Positions 21,177 through 32,587 of a DNA stretch of 64,000 nt are shown here, one piece after another; position 1 is the first letter of the stretch, and each line of letters begins with the position of its first letter. The notes below the pieces were generated by a model. That model saw only the letters and a list, made by a program, of their open reading frames with translations. It ran no database searches and had not been told where the DNA came from. This stretch comes from Lepus europaeus. Its lineage: Eukaryota > Chordata > Mammalia > Lagomorpha > Leporidae. Location of the stretch: the NCBI RefSeq assembly GCF_033115175.1, contig NC_084837.1, positions 88,858,966 to 88,922,965 of the forward strand, written 5' to 3'. A program made the translations under genes and the position numbers.

Positions 21177-21213
21177 GGGAGGAGGAGGAGGAGGAGGAGG
21201 GGAGCGGGGAGGC
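21177..21213 (+). repeat. (GGA)n purine tract
   Basis: 'gggaggaggaggagg' and further GGA units continue to 'ggggagcggggagg'. Several G runs on one strand could fold as a G-quadruplex or other non-B structure near the transcription start. Confidence 0.88.
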
Positions 21214-21320
21214 GAGGCCGCAGAGGCGGAGGGATCTGCGCATCAAAGCGAGCGAGGCGAGCAAAGTTTGGCTGGGGGCTGGACTTTCCTTCCCGGAGGC
21301 GGCACCCAAACAGCTACCCC

Positions 21321-22287
<967 letters not shown>

Positions 22288-22740
22288 TAGCTGCCATTCT
22301 CCGCGGCGGCCGGGTCCCCTCGCGTCTTTCCGCCTCTGCAGGAATGCAGTCGGTACAGCTGGGGCGGTGGGTGCGGAGCCCTAGCCGCGTGATGGACAGA
22401 TGCCTTCTACGCTCTTTCTTTGCCTGCGGGATTAGCATTTGTATCGAGTATTTTTAGACTGGGTTGTGCCAGCCTCCCGCCCCGCTGTGCGCGCACGCCC
22501 TGGAGTTGCTGCGCAGGGCTCTGACTTCGAAACGGGAGGTGCGAGTGGCCAGGCCACGGGGTCTTCTCCGTGCGCCCGCCGCCCTGCCCGCGCCTTGGCC
22601 CTCCATTGTGGTCTGAGACGCTGCAGATCGGTGCAGAACGGAGAGGGGGGCTGGAGCCGCGCAGACACAGCCGCCCCGGAGTGGGCCTCGCGTCCGCCTT
22701 CGCATTCCTGTGGAGCCCTCACTCTCAAAGCGCTTTGCCA

Positions 22741-25298
22741 TCTGTCGGGACCGCCTTTATCCTTGCCCGGCGCGAGCCGAGGCTGGCGGGTGCTCACAGA
22801 TGGTTGATGGAAGGGTCAGTGACTTCTGACACCCCGGGGCCTTCCAGCGCTCAGCCGCGCCTGCTTGGAGATCGGGGTGGGAGGATGGGGGGGGGGGGTT
22901 GGCCCTGCATCTCTGCTTCTCAGCCCTATTTGGAGTCCGGTTCTGACCCAAGTGGGGCGGGCGCGGGTGATGGGGACGCCGCAGCCTGGGGGGTCCCGGG
23001 CTGCAGAGGCATGAGGAATGGCCCCAGAGGGACTGTCAGCCTCGCTTCTGGGCACGGGTGGACTCCTCCGTCCTTGGCCACCTGCTTGGGGCAGCTGTGC
23101 AAGGGCTGCCAGCTGTATGAGGCAGGCACAAAGCAACATCTGTCCGCAGGAACGCAGGGCAGGCCTCCCTTGCAAATAAATGCTGGGCATGGTGGCAGGG
23201 CTGACTTAAGAAGTAGTGAGTTGTGCTTTTTTTTTTGGGGTGGATCCAGTCAGGAGAGGTGATGTGCTTTGTGGGGAAGGCACTGTGGGCCGGGGATCGG
23301 GAGCCAGAGTGGACTTCAGAGAAGGTGGTGTGATGGAATGGGCAGAGAAACGTAGGTTTTGGGCCCGCCTCTGGTTTTTAATTCTTTTTTATCCCTTTGG
23401 TGGGGGCCCCGCCGGTAGGATGGGGGTCGTGGGGGGTGCTTCTCTCCTGCCCCATGTTTGCCTGGGTGGGTGGAGGACACAGGCTTAATTTATTCGTGGA
23501 AATGGGCAGTGGGGTGGGGGTGGGATGGGTTATAAAACAGGCAGCTGTGCAAAGTGTCCTACAGTTTACAAAGCACTTTCACGTGGTTTTATGAGGTCCT
23601 CGAAGAAAGAGACCAATGCCTGGGGAACAGATAAGGCAGCTGGGCTGCAGATGATCTCATTTTCCAAGCGGAGAACACTGGAGCAGGGAGGTGGGCAGGC
23701 TTGATCCAGGGGCTGCGCCTTCTGCCGCCCCGTGCTGCTGAGCACTTGGAAGGCTGAGGCTCGCTCGGCCCAAGGCTCGGCCCAAGGCTGGAGCTGTGTC
23801 AGCTGGGGTGGGCGGTGGGAGGTTGGCTCCCACCTGTAGGCCTTGTTTGCCCATCTCCTGGTAGGAGTTTGCCTTCTGCGGGGGAGGACAAGGCCCTGCC
23901 TTTAACAGAGTCTGGGGACCTCGTTGGCTGAGGTCTGGCTCGCTGGCCCCCCTGGTTAGCTCCTGAGTGTCTCCTGCCTGCCTGGAGAAGACCGAAGGCT
24001 GCCGCGGGTTTATTTTGCATCTTTGCCCAGTTGCTCGGGGAGATCCAGACAAAATGGATTTCCATCCCTGGATTGGGTGCCCACGCCTCCAGGTCACCTT
24101 GCCTCTCTTGGCAACAGCAGCTGCTGTTTTGGTCCTGGGCGGAAAGCGAAAGGCCACATCCGGGGAGGTGGCTCGCTGGCCCTCTTGCGCGTGAGAGCCG
24201 GGGTCTGCTAAGCCCCGCGGAGCTTGTCACAGCGCCTGTGGTCTCTGTACCGCCACTCAGGACTGGGGCTTTGGGAAGGAGACAAAGGAACGGGTTGAAC
24301 TTAGTTATTCCCGCTGTGCTGGGGGCCGGGGCGCCGGGGTGCCTGGACACACTGGAGTCTGCAGTTTAAGGAGCACCCTCATCTGAGGGGATCATGCCGG
24401 GCGTGTCTTGGCTGATCCGTAACCGGGAGCAGCCCTGGCAGCATTTGGCAATTACAGCTGTGTGCAAGGGATGTGCAGGCTGGGTGCTTGTTCCTCCGTG
24501 GGGCCAGCTCCCACCTGTTTCAGTGATCGGGCGAGCTGGAGTGAGATGGGCTTAGCGATACCCAGGATGTAGAAGCAGAAGCAGCGAGCGCTCAACTCCA
24601 GTACATCCAGGAAGGGGCTGTCAGGATACTCAAGGGCCGGCAGGGTGGGCGGGGCTGAGGCTTGCTCACTGCACCTCACTCCACACCTGGTGCCTTCCTC
24701 TCCTTTTGTAGCGTGGAGTGCCACGGAGAGAGAGGAGCCAAGTGCACTCAGTGCTGCCTTTTCTGATGGACTTGGACGTCTGTGCCGGCGCTGCTGGGAT
24801 CTGTGCCGTGGCCCGTTTTAGGGGAGCTGGGCCAGGCCGAGGGCATTGCTTGTTTGGAAGGGAATTTGGGCTTTCTTGTGTCGCAGCGCCAAGTTCCTGG
24901 GAAGAGGGAAAAGGGAACCGGCACTGGGTCTGACACACAGCCCCTCTTCCCTCACTGTGCACCTGACCTCTGGGAAAAGCTGCCTCCTCCTCTCTCCCTG
25001 GACTCTGTCCACCTTGGAGAAAGGAGAAAGGTCCTCGTCTTCAACGCTCCTTTCTCAGGCCCTGGGCACGGCACAGTTACAAGCCCCAGGAGCGTCCCTT
25101 CTCCTGTCCTTCTGTCTCCGCTACTCCTGTCCCCTACTGCAGTTGCTGCTGCTTGGACCATCTTTCTGGGGTGGCCTTTGCAAGCAAGCCCCCTCCTGGC
25201 TGCTGGACTGGGGGCTGGGGGGCTCCATTCTCCTCTTGATCCGTTAGCCTTTATGACAGGAGCATGTGTCACACAGGGCTTGGGAAGAAGAGGGCTCG
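22741..25298 (+). other. CSINE-free start of intron 1
   Basis: GC-rich single-copy DNA after the CpG island, with a 10-G run near 22890 and a MIR at 23555-23700. A short direct repeat 'ctcggcccaagg' is at about 23764-23787. No gene or exon recognised; frames here (for example minus 23657-24157 and 23799-24350) overlap and have no domain. Confidence 0.55.
23555..23700 (+). repeat. MIR SINE
   Basis: 'cagtttacaaagcactttca', 'ttttatgaggtcctcg' and 'cattttccaagcggagaaca' follow MIR order ('aagcgctttacatg', 'ccctatgagg', 'ccattttacagatgagg'). Confidence 0.65.
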
Positions 25299-25620
25299 GG
25301 GCCGGTGCTGTGGCATAGTGGGTAAAGCCACTGCCTGCATCCCATATGGGTACCAGTTCGAGTCCAAGCTGCTCCACTTCCGATCCAGCTCTCTGCTATG
25401 GCCTGGGAAAGCAGCAGAAGATGGCCCAAGTTCTCGGGCCCCTGCACCTGTGTGGGAGACCTTGGAAGAAGCTCCTGGCTCCTGGCTTTGGATCAGCCCA
25501 GCTCCGGCCATTGTAGCCATTTGGGGAGTGACTCATTGGATGGAAGACCTTTCTGTCTCTCCCTCTCTATGTAGCTCTGCCTTTCAAATAAATACATTAA
25601 AAAAAAAATCTTTAAAAAAA
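25299..25620 (+). repeat. CSINE, first copy in intron 1
   Basis: Head 'gggccggtgctgtggcatag', short deletion near 'ccactgcctgcatcccatat', full body and tail 'tttcaaataaatacatt'. Flanks 'gaagaagagggc' (25285) and 'gaaaaagagggc' (25621) form a target duplication with one mismatch. Confidence 0.95.
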
Positions 25621-25809
25621 GAAAAAGAGGGCCCTGCATGACAGGGAGTTGCTGATGAGGGAGGGGCTGACACAGAGCTGAGCGGAACCCAGGAGTGGGT
25701 TGACATGTCCTAGACCTTGGGAAGCAGGGAGCTTGCAGCTGGCATCCAGGTGAACGCTGGGGCCCGGGAGTGTTGCTCCCGGGTCCTGGTCTGATTGGCT
25801 GCAGGGTTG

Positions 25810-25900
25810 GATTTTGTTGATTCATTGATATTTACTGGGCTCCTCCCAGGTCAGTGCAGGTGGGGGGGGCAGGAGGGAAGGGGATGAGGAGCTCCACAGG
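25810..25900 (-). repeat. L2 end fragment (possible)
   Basis: 'tgattcattgatatttactg' 'ggctcctcccaggtcagtgc' resembles the inverted L2 3' end. Short and diverged. Confidence 0.45.
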
Positions 25901-25938
25901 GGAATGTCCCTGTGTGCGTGGAGGCGCTGCTTCAGTTA

Positions 25939-25976
25939 GGGACGCATGAGCGGGACGGGGACGCATGAGCGGGACG
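25939..25976 (+). repeat. 19-bp tandem duplication
   Basis: 'gggacgcatgagcgggacg' occurs twice back to back, identical. CpG-containing and close to a further 'ggacgtt' pair. Confidence 0.95.
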
Positions 25977-26015
25977 TTACGGGCGCCTGGGACGTTCCTG
26001 GGAAAGCCGGGTTCT

Positions 26016-26330
26016 GGGGGCCGGCGTGGCCGTGCAGCGGGTTAAGCCACTGCTGTGACATCTGCACCCCGTATTGGAATGATGGTGTGAGTCCCAGTGG
26101 CTCCACTTCCTATCCAGCTTCCTACGAAAGTGCCTGGGAAATCAGTGGGTGACGGCCTAAGTGCTTGGGCCTCTGCTAGCCATGTGAAAGGCCCAAGATG
26201 GAATTCCAGGCTCCTCCTGGCTGTGGCCTGGCCCAGCTTTGGCCGATGTAGCCATTGGTAGCGATTGGAAGAGCTCTCTCTCCCTGTCTCTGTCACTCTG
26301 CCTTTCAACTAAATTAAAAAAAAAATCTTT
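26016..26330 (+). repeat. CSINE
   Basis: 'gggggccggcgtggccgtgc', 'ctgctgtgacatctgcaccc' (older-type head), body and tail 'ctttcaactaaatt'. Confidence 0.92.
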
Positions 26331-27179
26331 AAAAAAGAAAATGCACATTCTTGAAAAAAAAAAAAACCAGAATGTTTTACACCAAAAACCTTTTAATTCT
26401 GTTTTCTGAGAACTAATACCCTCGTTTGAGTTTTTAACTACTGTTTCCTCCTTATACCCAGCCAATCAGAAGAAATAAGAGGTCTAATATAAAGTGATTG
26501 GGGGGGGGCAGGGAGGAAGGACTGTGATATCTTAAATATTGTATAATTTTGTTTTCACTGTGTTAGAAAATAAAATAATGACAGTTGTCTGTTTTTTTCT
26601 GGGGAAGAAGAAACACAGCCCCCAGCCCGTGTCCCTGCTATTTTCCTACCTGGGTGGATTTAAGAATTCACTTAACGTTTCAGCACCTTCATGTGTGCAC
26701 CTGCACCCTCGGGATGCTGGGAGGGCTGTGGACGTGTTTTGTAAACCAGGGAGCTTGACAGATGAGGGGCTAAGTTTAGCCTCTGTCTATGCCATCCGGT
26801 CGCTGTCGAGTTCCTTAGTGGTGACCCAGGCCGGGCGGCTGTGCTCAGAGTGGGTGACAGACCTGCCCAGGGACACACAGCATGGTCTGTAGCGGGGGAC
26901 GCACACTCTGCCCGTCAGTACAGGGGCAGTCGCTGTGGGAAGAGGCGGAGAGGGGAGTTGAGTCGGTGTGTGGCAGATAACCAAGAAGGGAACAGGAGTT
27001 GGGATCCCAAGGAGGTTTCTTGAATGCATCGTGATGATGGGGACCTTTCGGCACGTGGGGATGGCGGCCTACGGGCGTGAGGCCACCCTCATCTGCTCCG
27101 TGCTTAGCTGAAGTGCCCTGTATATTACCTGTAACTCTCACCTGGGTGCCGTAGTTGACTCCGCTGGGAAGCATTTTCT

Positions 27180-27760
27180 CTTTGAAGTTAAAAGTAGTTT
27201 AGTACCGCAAACCTGAAATTCAGGTTCCCCGTGGAAACAGGAAGTTTAGCTCTCTGAGCCTGGGCTGTGACAGGTGGGGTGGCGAACAAGTGGGCGACCT
27301 GTGGGTGCTTGGGGTTGCTTAGAATTTCAGAGTTTCGGTAGGAACCTTGCCTTTTCTTGCTTCAGTTAGTGCTTGCTAAAAATAAATCTTTCTAAGCCCG
27401 AGTTTCTGAATGGACGTAAGAACTGCTAGTATTTTACAAGTCTTTGCAAGGAGAGAAAGTTTTCAACGGGCATTTCAATAACAGAAAGACAAGCCAGTGA
27501 ATAGAACAGTCATTTCGTTCTGATGAGAAATGTAAAAAGTTGATGAAATCTAGAGAATTCAGTTCAAGCTTATCCCATCAGGAATCCAATTAAAATGAAT
27601 GTTTTAAAAATAAATATTGGTTTAGCAATGCAAACTTGTGATGGCTGCTTTATTATAATGGAAATAAAATTAACACGATTTAATGGACTGAGCAACCGTT
27701 AATTTTCACTCGTTAATTTATTAGGAGATTTTAATGCTGTTTGATGCTCAATACAGCCAT
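27180..27760 (+). promoter_or_regulatory. AT-rich repeat-free island, candidate enhancer
   Basis: Base composition flips to AT-rich within a GC-rich intron and no transposon is recognised. Motifs seen: inverted repeat ACCTGAA-a-TTCAGGT (27211-27225), ETS-like ACAGGAAGT (about 27237-27245), octamer-like ATGCAAAC (27628-27635) and several TTAAT/ATTAA homeodomain cores (27590-27735). This is inference from composition and motifs only. Confidence 0.35.
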
Positions 27761-28540
27761 TCTTCTTCGTGTGCTCCTTTGTGAAACAAACAGAACCGGG
27801 CTCGGCTTGCTTTACAAGGAAACTGGACTTTGTTCCCGTGACCTTGGCCTTCTGCCGTCTTCACGCATGGATCCTCCGCCCCCTCCCGCCGCCCTGTCTC
27901 CTGTGAGCGCAGCTGAGTTCTCTGTGCAGTGGGAAAGCCGCTTTCTCAACCTGCCAGGCCCAGGAGGAGCCCTGAGTACCTTGTCTCCACGTCTCCCCGG
28001 TTGTGTTGACCCGGACAAAGCAAAACCGAAAGGCTGCCCCCTCTCCTCCGTTCCTCAAATCCGCAGTGGAGAGCGTCGGCGAGGCCCCCAGAAGCTGCTG
28101 TTGAAGGCAGCCTGCCGGCGTGCAGGGGCCTGGGACGGCTGCCAGCCTTTTGCAGATACCAGTGGCCAGGGAGCCTTCAGTCCCCCAAGTTCAGGCTCAA
28201 CAGCCGGAAGTAGCCATGCTGCAGAAGTTTGGTTTCTAACTTTATTCTGAGTTTTAGAGACACTCCCAGCAGAATGCCTTCTGTGCACTTTGGTGCTTTC
28301 CTTCTTTGCCTCCACCAGGTCGGAAGCCCTGTGCTTGGTCACGGGGACCTAACAGTGCACGAGGCAGAGAGGCTGTCCCGGCCCGGCTGTCGCTCAGGGC
28401 CGCTGGCTGTGGAGCTTAGCAGGTGCAAGCATGCTGTGTGTGTTCACTCTTGAGCTGATTTGTCAGTGCTGTTTTCTTGGTGCTCAGAAACCCCAGTCCT
28501 CCCATGTTCTACAGTTTATCGATTCCTGACAAGGGCAGCT

Positions 28541-28560
28541 GTGTGTGTGTGTGTGTGTGT
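28541..28560 (+). repeat. (GT)10 microsatellite
   Basis: Ten uninterrupted GT units. Confidence 0.97.
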
Positions 28561-28794
28561 ATAACGTTGTTCTTTGTTTGGACTTCATTCACAGTTCGAG
28601 GAATAGCAGATCTACAGCCCCAGGCATGCTGTCTGCGCCGCGGCCTGCCATGGCGGCACGCTGGCACGGCGTATCCGCAGAGACACTCCGTTGAAAATGA
28701 AAACACACCAGGGGCCTAGTAATGAACGCAGAAGTTCAGCCAATCCTGCACCAGGCTAACGTGTGTGGAGCGGCGTTAATTGCTGTCAAAAAAG

Positions 28795-28803
28795 ATGACT
28801 CAT
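28795..28803 (+). promoter_or_regulatory. AP-1-type site ATGACTCAT
   Basis: A perfect nine-base AP-1 (TRE) sequence, preceded by 'gcgttaattgctgtc', outside any recognised repeat. In human SMAD3 intron 1 an AP-1 site altered by a disease-associated variant is known, but I cannot say this is its counterpart. Confidence 0.4.
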
Positions 28804-28829
28804 GCCCCAGGCTGCAGGGGGTGACTTTG

Positions 28830-28925
28830 GAAGCGGGAGTCTGGACCTAGCTGTGCTTCTAATGAGCTGTGTGACCCCTGGCAAGTCACTCACCTTCTCT
28901 GGGCTCAGAAGTTCTCAACAGGGGA
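28830..28925 (-). repeat. MIR SINE
   Basis: 'gagctgtgtgacccctggca', 'agtcactcaccttctctggg' 'ctcag' is the typical inverted MIR core. Confidence 0.85.
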
Positions 28926-29101
28926 ATGGGCCAGAGAAGCTCGGCTGTAGGCCTTTCTAACTCCAAACTGGCTTTTCCTGCAAGCGTTGTAGAACCTTTT
29001 GTTTGCATGCATATCACAGATCTTGCTTAATCATGTCCCAAGACCCTATCGGCCTGGTAACAATTAATTTACATAAATGAAAATAGTGAAACTGTACATC
29101 A

Positions 29102-29352
29102 GGGGCTGGCGTTGTAGCACAGTGGGTTAAACCACTGCTTGGCATGCCAGCATCTCATGTGGGCGCTGGTTCGAGTCCCGGCTGCTCCGCTTCTGGTGCA
29201 GCTCCCTGCTAATGGGCCTGGGAAGACAGGAAAAGATGGCCCGAGTGCTGGGACCTCTGCCGCCCCCCTAGAACAGCGAGGTGGAATTCCTGGCTGTTGC
29301 AGCCAAATGGAGGAGTGAACCAGTGGATGGTGGATCTCTCTCATTCTCTGTT
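29102..29352 (+). repeat. CSINE without A tail
   Basis: 'aggggctggcgttgtagcac', 'ctggttcgagtcccggctgc', a shortened body and 'gtggatggtggatctctctc'. The sequence ends at 'attctctgttttaaaac', so the tail is lost. Confidence 0.93.
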
Positions 29353-30462
29353 TTAAAACCAGAATTCAGCCGTTAATTCTGCCTCTTCCTTACCCTGTGA
29401 GTCCAAAATCAGTGAAATTTTAACTACAAAGGAAAATAAAAATAGCTGAATGCCAGGGTGAGGACCTGGAGTTCTGTTTTTTGAGATGCAGGGAGCACTT
29501 TTTCTTCTTTTGTTGCCCTTTTTGGCTATTCTTGGAACAGGAAGTTTACTTAAACTAATGACCACAAGTGCCTAAAAATGGTTAAATGGAAGAGGTAGGC
29601 CCTCGAGGAGATACCTGTGGAAAATGTTTGCTCATAAGTCAACGTTTACCCAGGAAGCTAAGCGTCCCTTTTATTTATTTTCATGCATCTATATAAAGAA
29701 AGGCTGCACTTAACGGTGCACGAAGGGGCCTTTGTCGGGCAGCCTGGAGGGTACACGTTTACACCCCAGCTAGGAAGTGACACGCTGAATTTCCGCCGAA
29801 ATCATTCTTTTGTAGTATCACGAGAGCCTCCTTGCTTAGATCCTGCGCTGTTTTATTTTTTCTCCCGAGTGCTTTGTGGGGCGCTTAGGACTTGAGTATT
29901 GTTGAAGAAACAGGGCGTCCGGTTCTCCTTTGAAACGTCCAGAGTTATCACTGCAGGCGCAGTATTGCATCACCAGCTGCTAAGCCGAGCCGTAGCTTTG
30001 AGCTGTCACTGTCTTTTTTTTTTTTTTTACTTCTTACACTGGACTTTTGAAAATAGTAATGCATTTTGGGTGTGTGTTTTTTAAAGGTCTGTTTTTACAC
30101 TGTCACAGCTCAAAAATGCCAAAAGGCATTTTTTCCTTAAAAAATCACCTCTGGGTGAAGCCCAACTGTGGCGTCTTGGATCCAGCAAGGACTTTTTGAG
30201 TAGTTACAAGTGGTTGCGAGCAGACACCGACCATGGAAATGGGATTTTTCCTTTGCTTCCAGTCTTCGCTGCTATAAACTTTCCCCTCCTCTCCTGGGCT
30301 TCAGGTTCAGGGGGTGCCTGCTCTCCCTGCGGCTAGGGGAGATTCTGGTACATTCGAGTTTGTCCTGCCGCCTTTTTTTACTTTTCCTGTGTGATAGTTT
30401 ATCTCTGCACAGACCTGCTCTGCAGGTATTACCTGGGGAAGACAGCGCATAGGGAGCCGGAA
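29353..30462 (+). other. Intron block, AT-richer, no gene
   Basis: About 1.1 kb without a recognised repeat, apart from a T-run at 30012-30027. No exon recognised. Confidence 0.5.
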
Positions 30463-30811
30463 GTTTTTTTTTTTTTTTTTTTTAATGTTCATTTATTTAT
30501 TTTCATCTACTTGGAAGGCAGAGTGACAGAGAGAGACACAAAGAGATCTTTTCTCCGCTGGTTCACTCCCCCGGTGCCTGTAATAGCCAGGCTGGGCCAG
30601 GCTGAAGCCAGGAGCTAGGAGCCAGGAGCTTCTTCCGGCTCACCCACATGACTGGGAGATGCCCAATCACTTGAGCTATTCCCTGCTGCCTCCCAGGGTG
30701 CACTGGGGAGAAGCTGGATCGGCTGCACAGAACAGCTGGGACTTGAACCAGGCACTCGGATGTGGGATGTGAGTATTTAAAGCAGTGTGGTAACCCACTG
30801 TGCCACCACCG
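30463..30811 (-). repeat. CSINE
   Basis: T-run, 'tgttcatttatttattttca', 'ggctgggccaggctgaagcc', 'gacttgaaccaggcactcgg' and head 'ccactgtgccaccaccg', which runs into an 18-C tract. Confidence 0.92.
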
Positions 30812-30829
30812 CCCCCCCCCCCCCCCCCC
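30812..30829. repeat. C homopolymer, 18 bases
   Basis: Uninterrupted C run at the inverted head of a CSINE, whose consensus ends 'ggcccc'. It probably grew by slippage from that short C run. Confidence 0.97.
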
Positions 30830-30884
30830 GCAAAGGTTTCTGATTTTGACAGTTACCAGTGTGTGGGGACATTGGGGACATTGA

Positions 30885-30990
30885 TTTCAGCTCACTGAGC
30901 CCCAGGTTCTTTACCTGTGAAAATGGGGACGGACCACCTACCTCATTATGTAGATAAGATGGACCAAGGACTTGATGGACACTTGTAGTC
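30885..30990 (-). repeat. MIR SINE
   Basis: 'cactgagccccaggttcttt', 'acctgtgaaaatggggacgg', 'ctacctcattatgtagataa' follows the inverted MIR order. Confidence 0.8.
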
Positions 30991-31122
30991 AACAGTGCCC
31001 AGTAGTTGTTCAGTTACCTCTTCCCCCCTTTTGAAATAAAAGCCAGACTGGACACAAAGATACACCCAGAAACAGTGAGTTTCTTCAATGGCAGATTGTT
31101 TTTTGTTTCTTTGCTTTTTGTT

Positions 31123-31421
31123 TTTTAAAAAGATTTGTTTGTTTGAAAGGCAGAGTTACAGACACAGACACACACACACACACACACACATCTTCATCTG
31201 CTGGTTTACTCCCCAAGTGGCCACAACAGGAGCCAGGAGCTTCCTCTGTGTCTCCCACGTGGGTGCAGGGGCCCAAGCACTTGGGCCGTCGTCTGCTGGT
31301 TTCCCAGGTGCATTAGCAGGGGGCTGGATTGGAAGTGGAGCAGCCAGGGCTTGAACCAGTGCCCATATGGGATGCCAGCGTCGTCGGTGGCGGTAAACCC
31401 ACCACGCCACAATGCTAGCCC
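31123..31421 (-). repeat. CSINE with internal (AC)n
   Basis: 'tttaaaaagatttgtttgtt', 'gaaaggcagagttacagaca', an AC microsatellite at about 31166-31190 replacing the GA stretch, body and head 'cgccacaatgctagcccc'. Confidence 0.94.
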
Positions 31422-32325
31422 CTCCTCATTTTTCCTTTCGAGGTGGAAATTTGATTGCTGTGGCCGTCACCTGCAGTGGACTGCCGTGTCACCCTCATCC
31501 CCTCCCCCTCCGTCAGGGCCAGCGCCCCGCTCGGAGAGCCTCAGCTTGTGCCGTGGAAGGCCCTGCTCCCAGCGCGTCTACCCAGGGAGCAGGGAGCCTG
31601 CGCCTCGCTGCTGTGGGGCCGAGCAGGCTCCCGGAGAAGGGGCGGGAGAATTCATATTCTTAGCTGGTTCTGCTCTCTTGCTCTCCTTTCCCTACCATCA
31701 TTTTAAACATTGTTTAGCTGACTAAAAATAATAGTACTGAAAACAAACTCGGATGAATCAGTGCCCCAGGAGGGGGAGGGGAAGAGCCTGAAGCCGAACC
31801 CTGTGAGTGAGTCACAGGCGTGTCACTGATAGCGCCCAGGCATGGTGTTTGTTGTCGCTGCTGGTGTTTTTTTTTTTTTCTCCCCTGGTTGCATGGCAGT
31901 TCCGGCTCTCCCTGAAGTAGCACCTTTACCACTGGGTTTGGCCCAGCTTTCCCAGGCCGAAGTGAGCTGGACATGGGCAGCTCCTCTCTGGGAGTCTGTA
32001 GCGCCAAGGGACAGGCCCATCCAGGCTCTTTCTAGACAAAATTCCTCCGGGTCCCTGCCCCAGGGCCTTGCGCCTGCTTCTGAATTCCCAGGCAGGCTTG
32101 TGCAGCTCAGGGCAGGCTGTGGACAGCAGGTTACCCCCTGGCCTGAGGGATGCACAGACGGTGCAAGGGGCTGGGGGAATGGGTCGGAACTGGGACTTGT
32201 GGCCTAGGGCGTCTATGTGTGTGCGTGTGTGTGCGTGTGTGTGCATGTGCGTGTGTGTGTGTATGGGGAGAAGCCGAGATCAGGGCGGATTCTTGAGCCT
32301 CCACTTGCCATTGTGAAACCAAGGT
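31422..32325 (+). other. CSINE-free intron block
   Basis: No exon recognised. Contains TGAGTCA at 31808-31814 and an impure GT microsatellite at 32215-32264 (GTGTGTGC-type units). Confidence 0.5.
32215..32264 (+). repeat. Impure (GT)n microsatellite
   Basis: GT units interrupted by GC and AT every 6-8 bases ('gtgtgtgcgtgtgtgtgcgt'). Confidence 0.95.
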
Positions 32326-32587
32326 GGGGCCGGCGCTGTGGCATAGCAGGTAAAGCCGCCGCCTGAAGCGCTGGTATCTCATATGGGTGCTGGTTCGAGT
32401 CCCGGCTGCTTCACTTCTGATCCAGCTCTCTGCTATGGCCTGGGAAAGCAGTAGAAGATGGCCTAAGCCCTGGCAATTGTGGCCAGTTGGGGAGTGAACC
32501 AGTGGATGAAAGACCCCCCCCCCCCCACCTCTCCTTCTCTCTGTGTAACTCTTTCAAATAAATAAATAAATAAAAATTTTTTAAAAG
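32326..32587 (+). repeat. CSINE with internal deletion
   Basis: Perfect head 'ggggccggcgctgtggcata', then the middle ('cacccatgtgggagacc ... ctggctcc') is missing between 'gatggcctaagccctgg' and 'caattgtggccagttgg'. A 13-C run at about 32515-32527 replaces part of the CT stretch. Confidence 0.94.

Larger units (their letters stand above)
20940..21320 (+). promoter_or_regulatory. SMAD3: Core promoter region of SMAD3 (inferred)
   Basis: No TATA box or CCAAT box near the exon. GC boxes (Sp/KLF type) occur at 20969-20978 (GGGGCGGGGG), 21004-21011 (GGGGCGGG) and 21053-21059 (GGGGCGG). A CACGTG E-box is at 20949-20954 and an octamer at 21091-21098. A TATA-less, GC-box CpG promoter usually starts transcription at several sites, so I do not mark a single start. 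Confidence 0.7.
26336..29101 (+). other. CSINE-free intron block
   Basis: 2.8 kb without CSINEs. It contains a MIR-like piece (about 26740-26890), an AT-rich island (27180-27760), a (GT)10 and a MIR at 28830-28925. No exon recognised. Confidence 0.55.
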
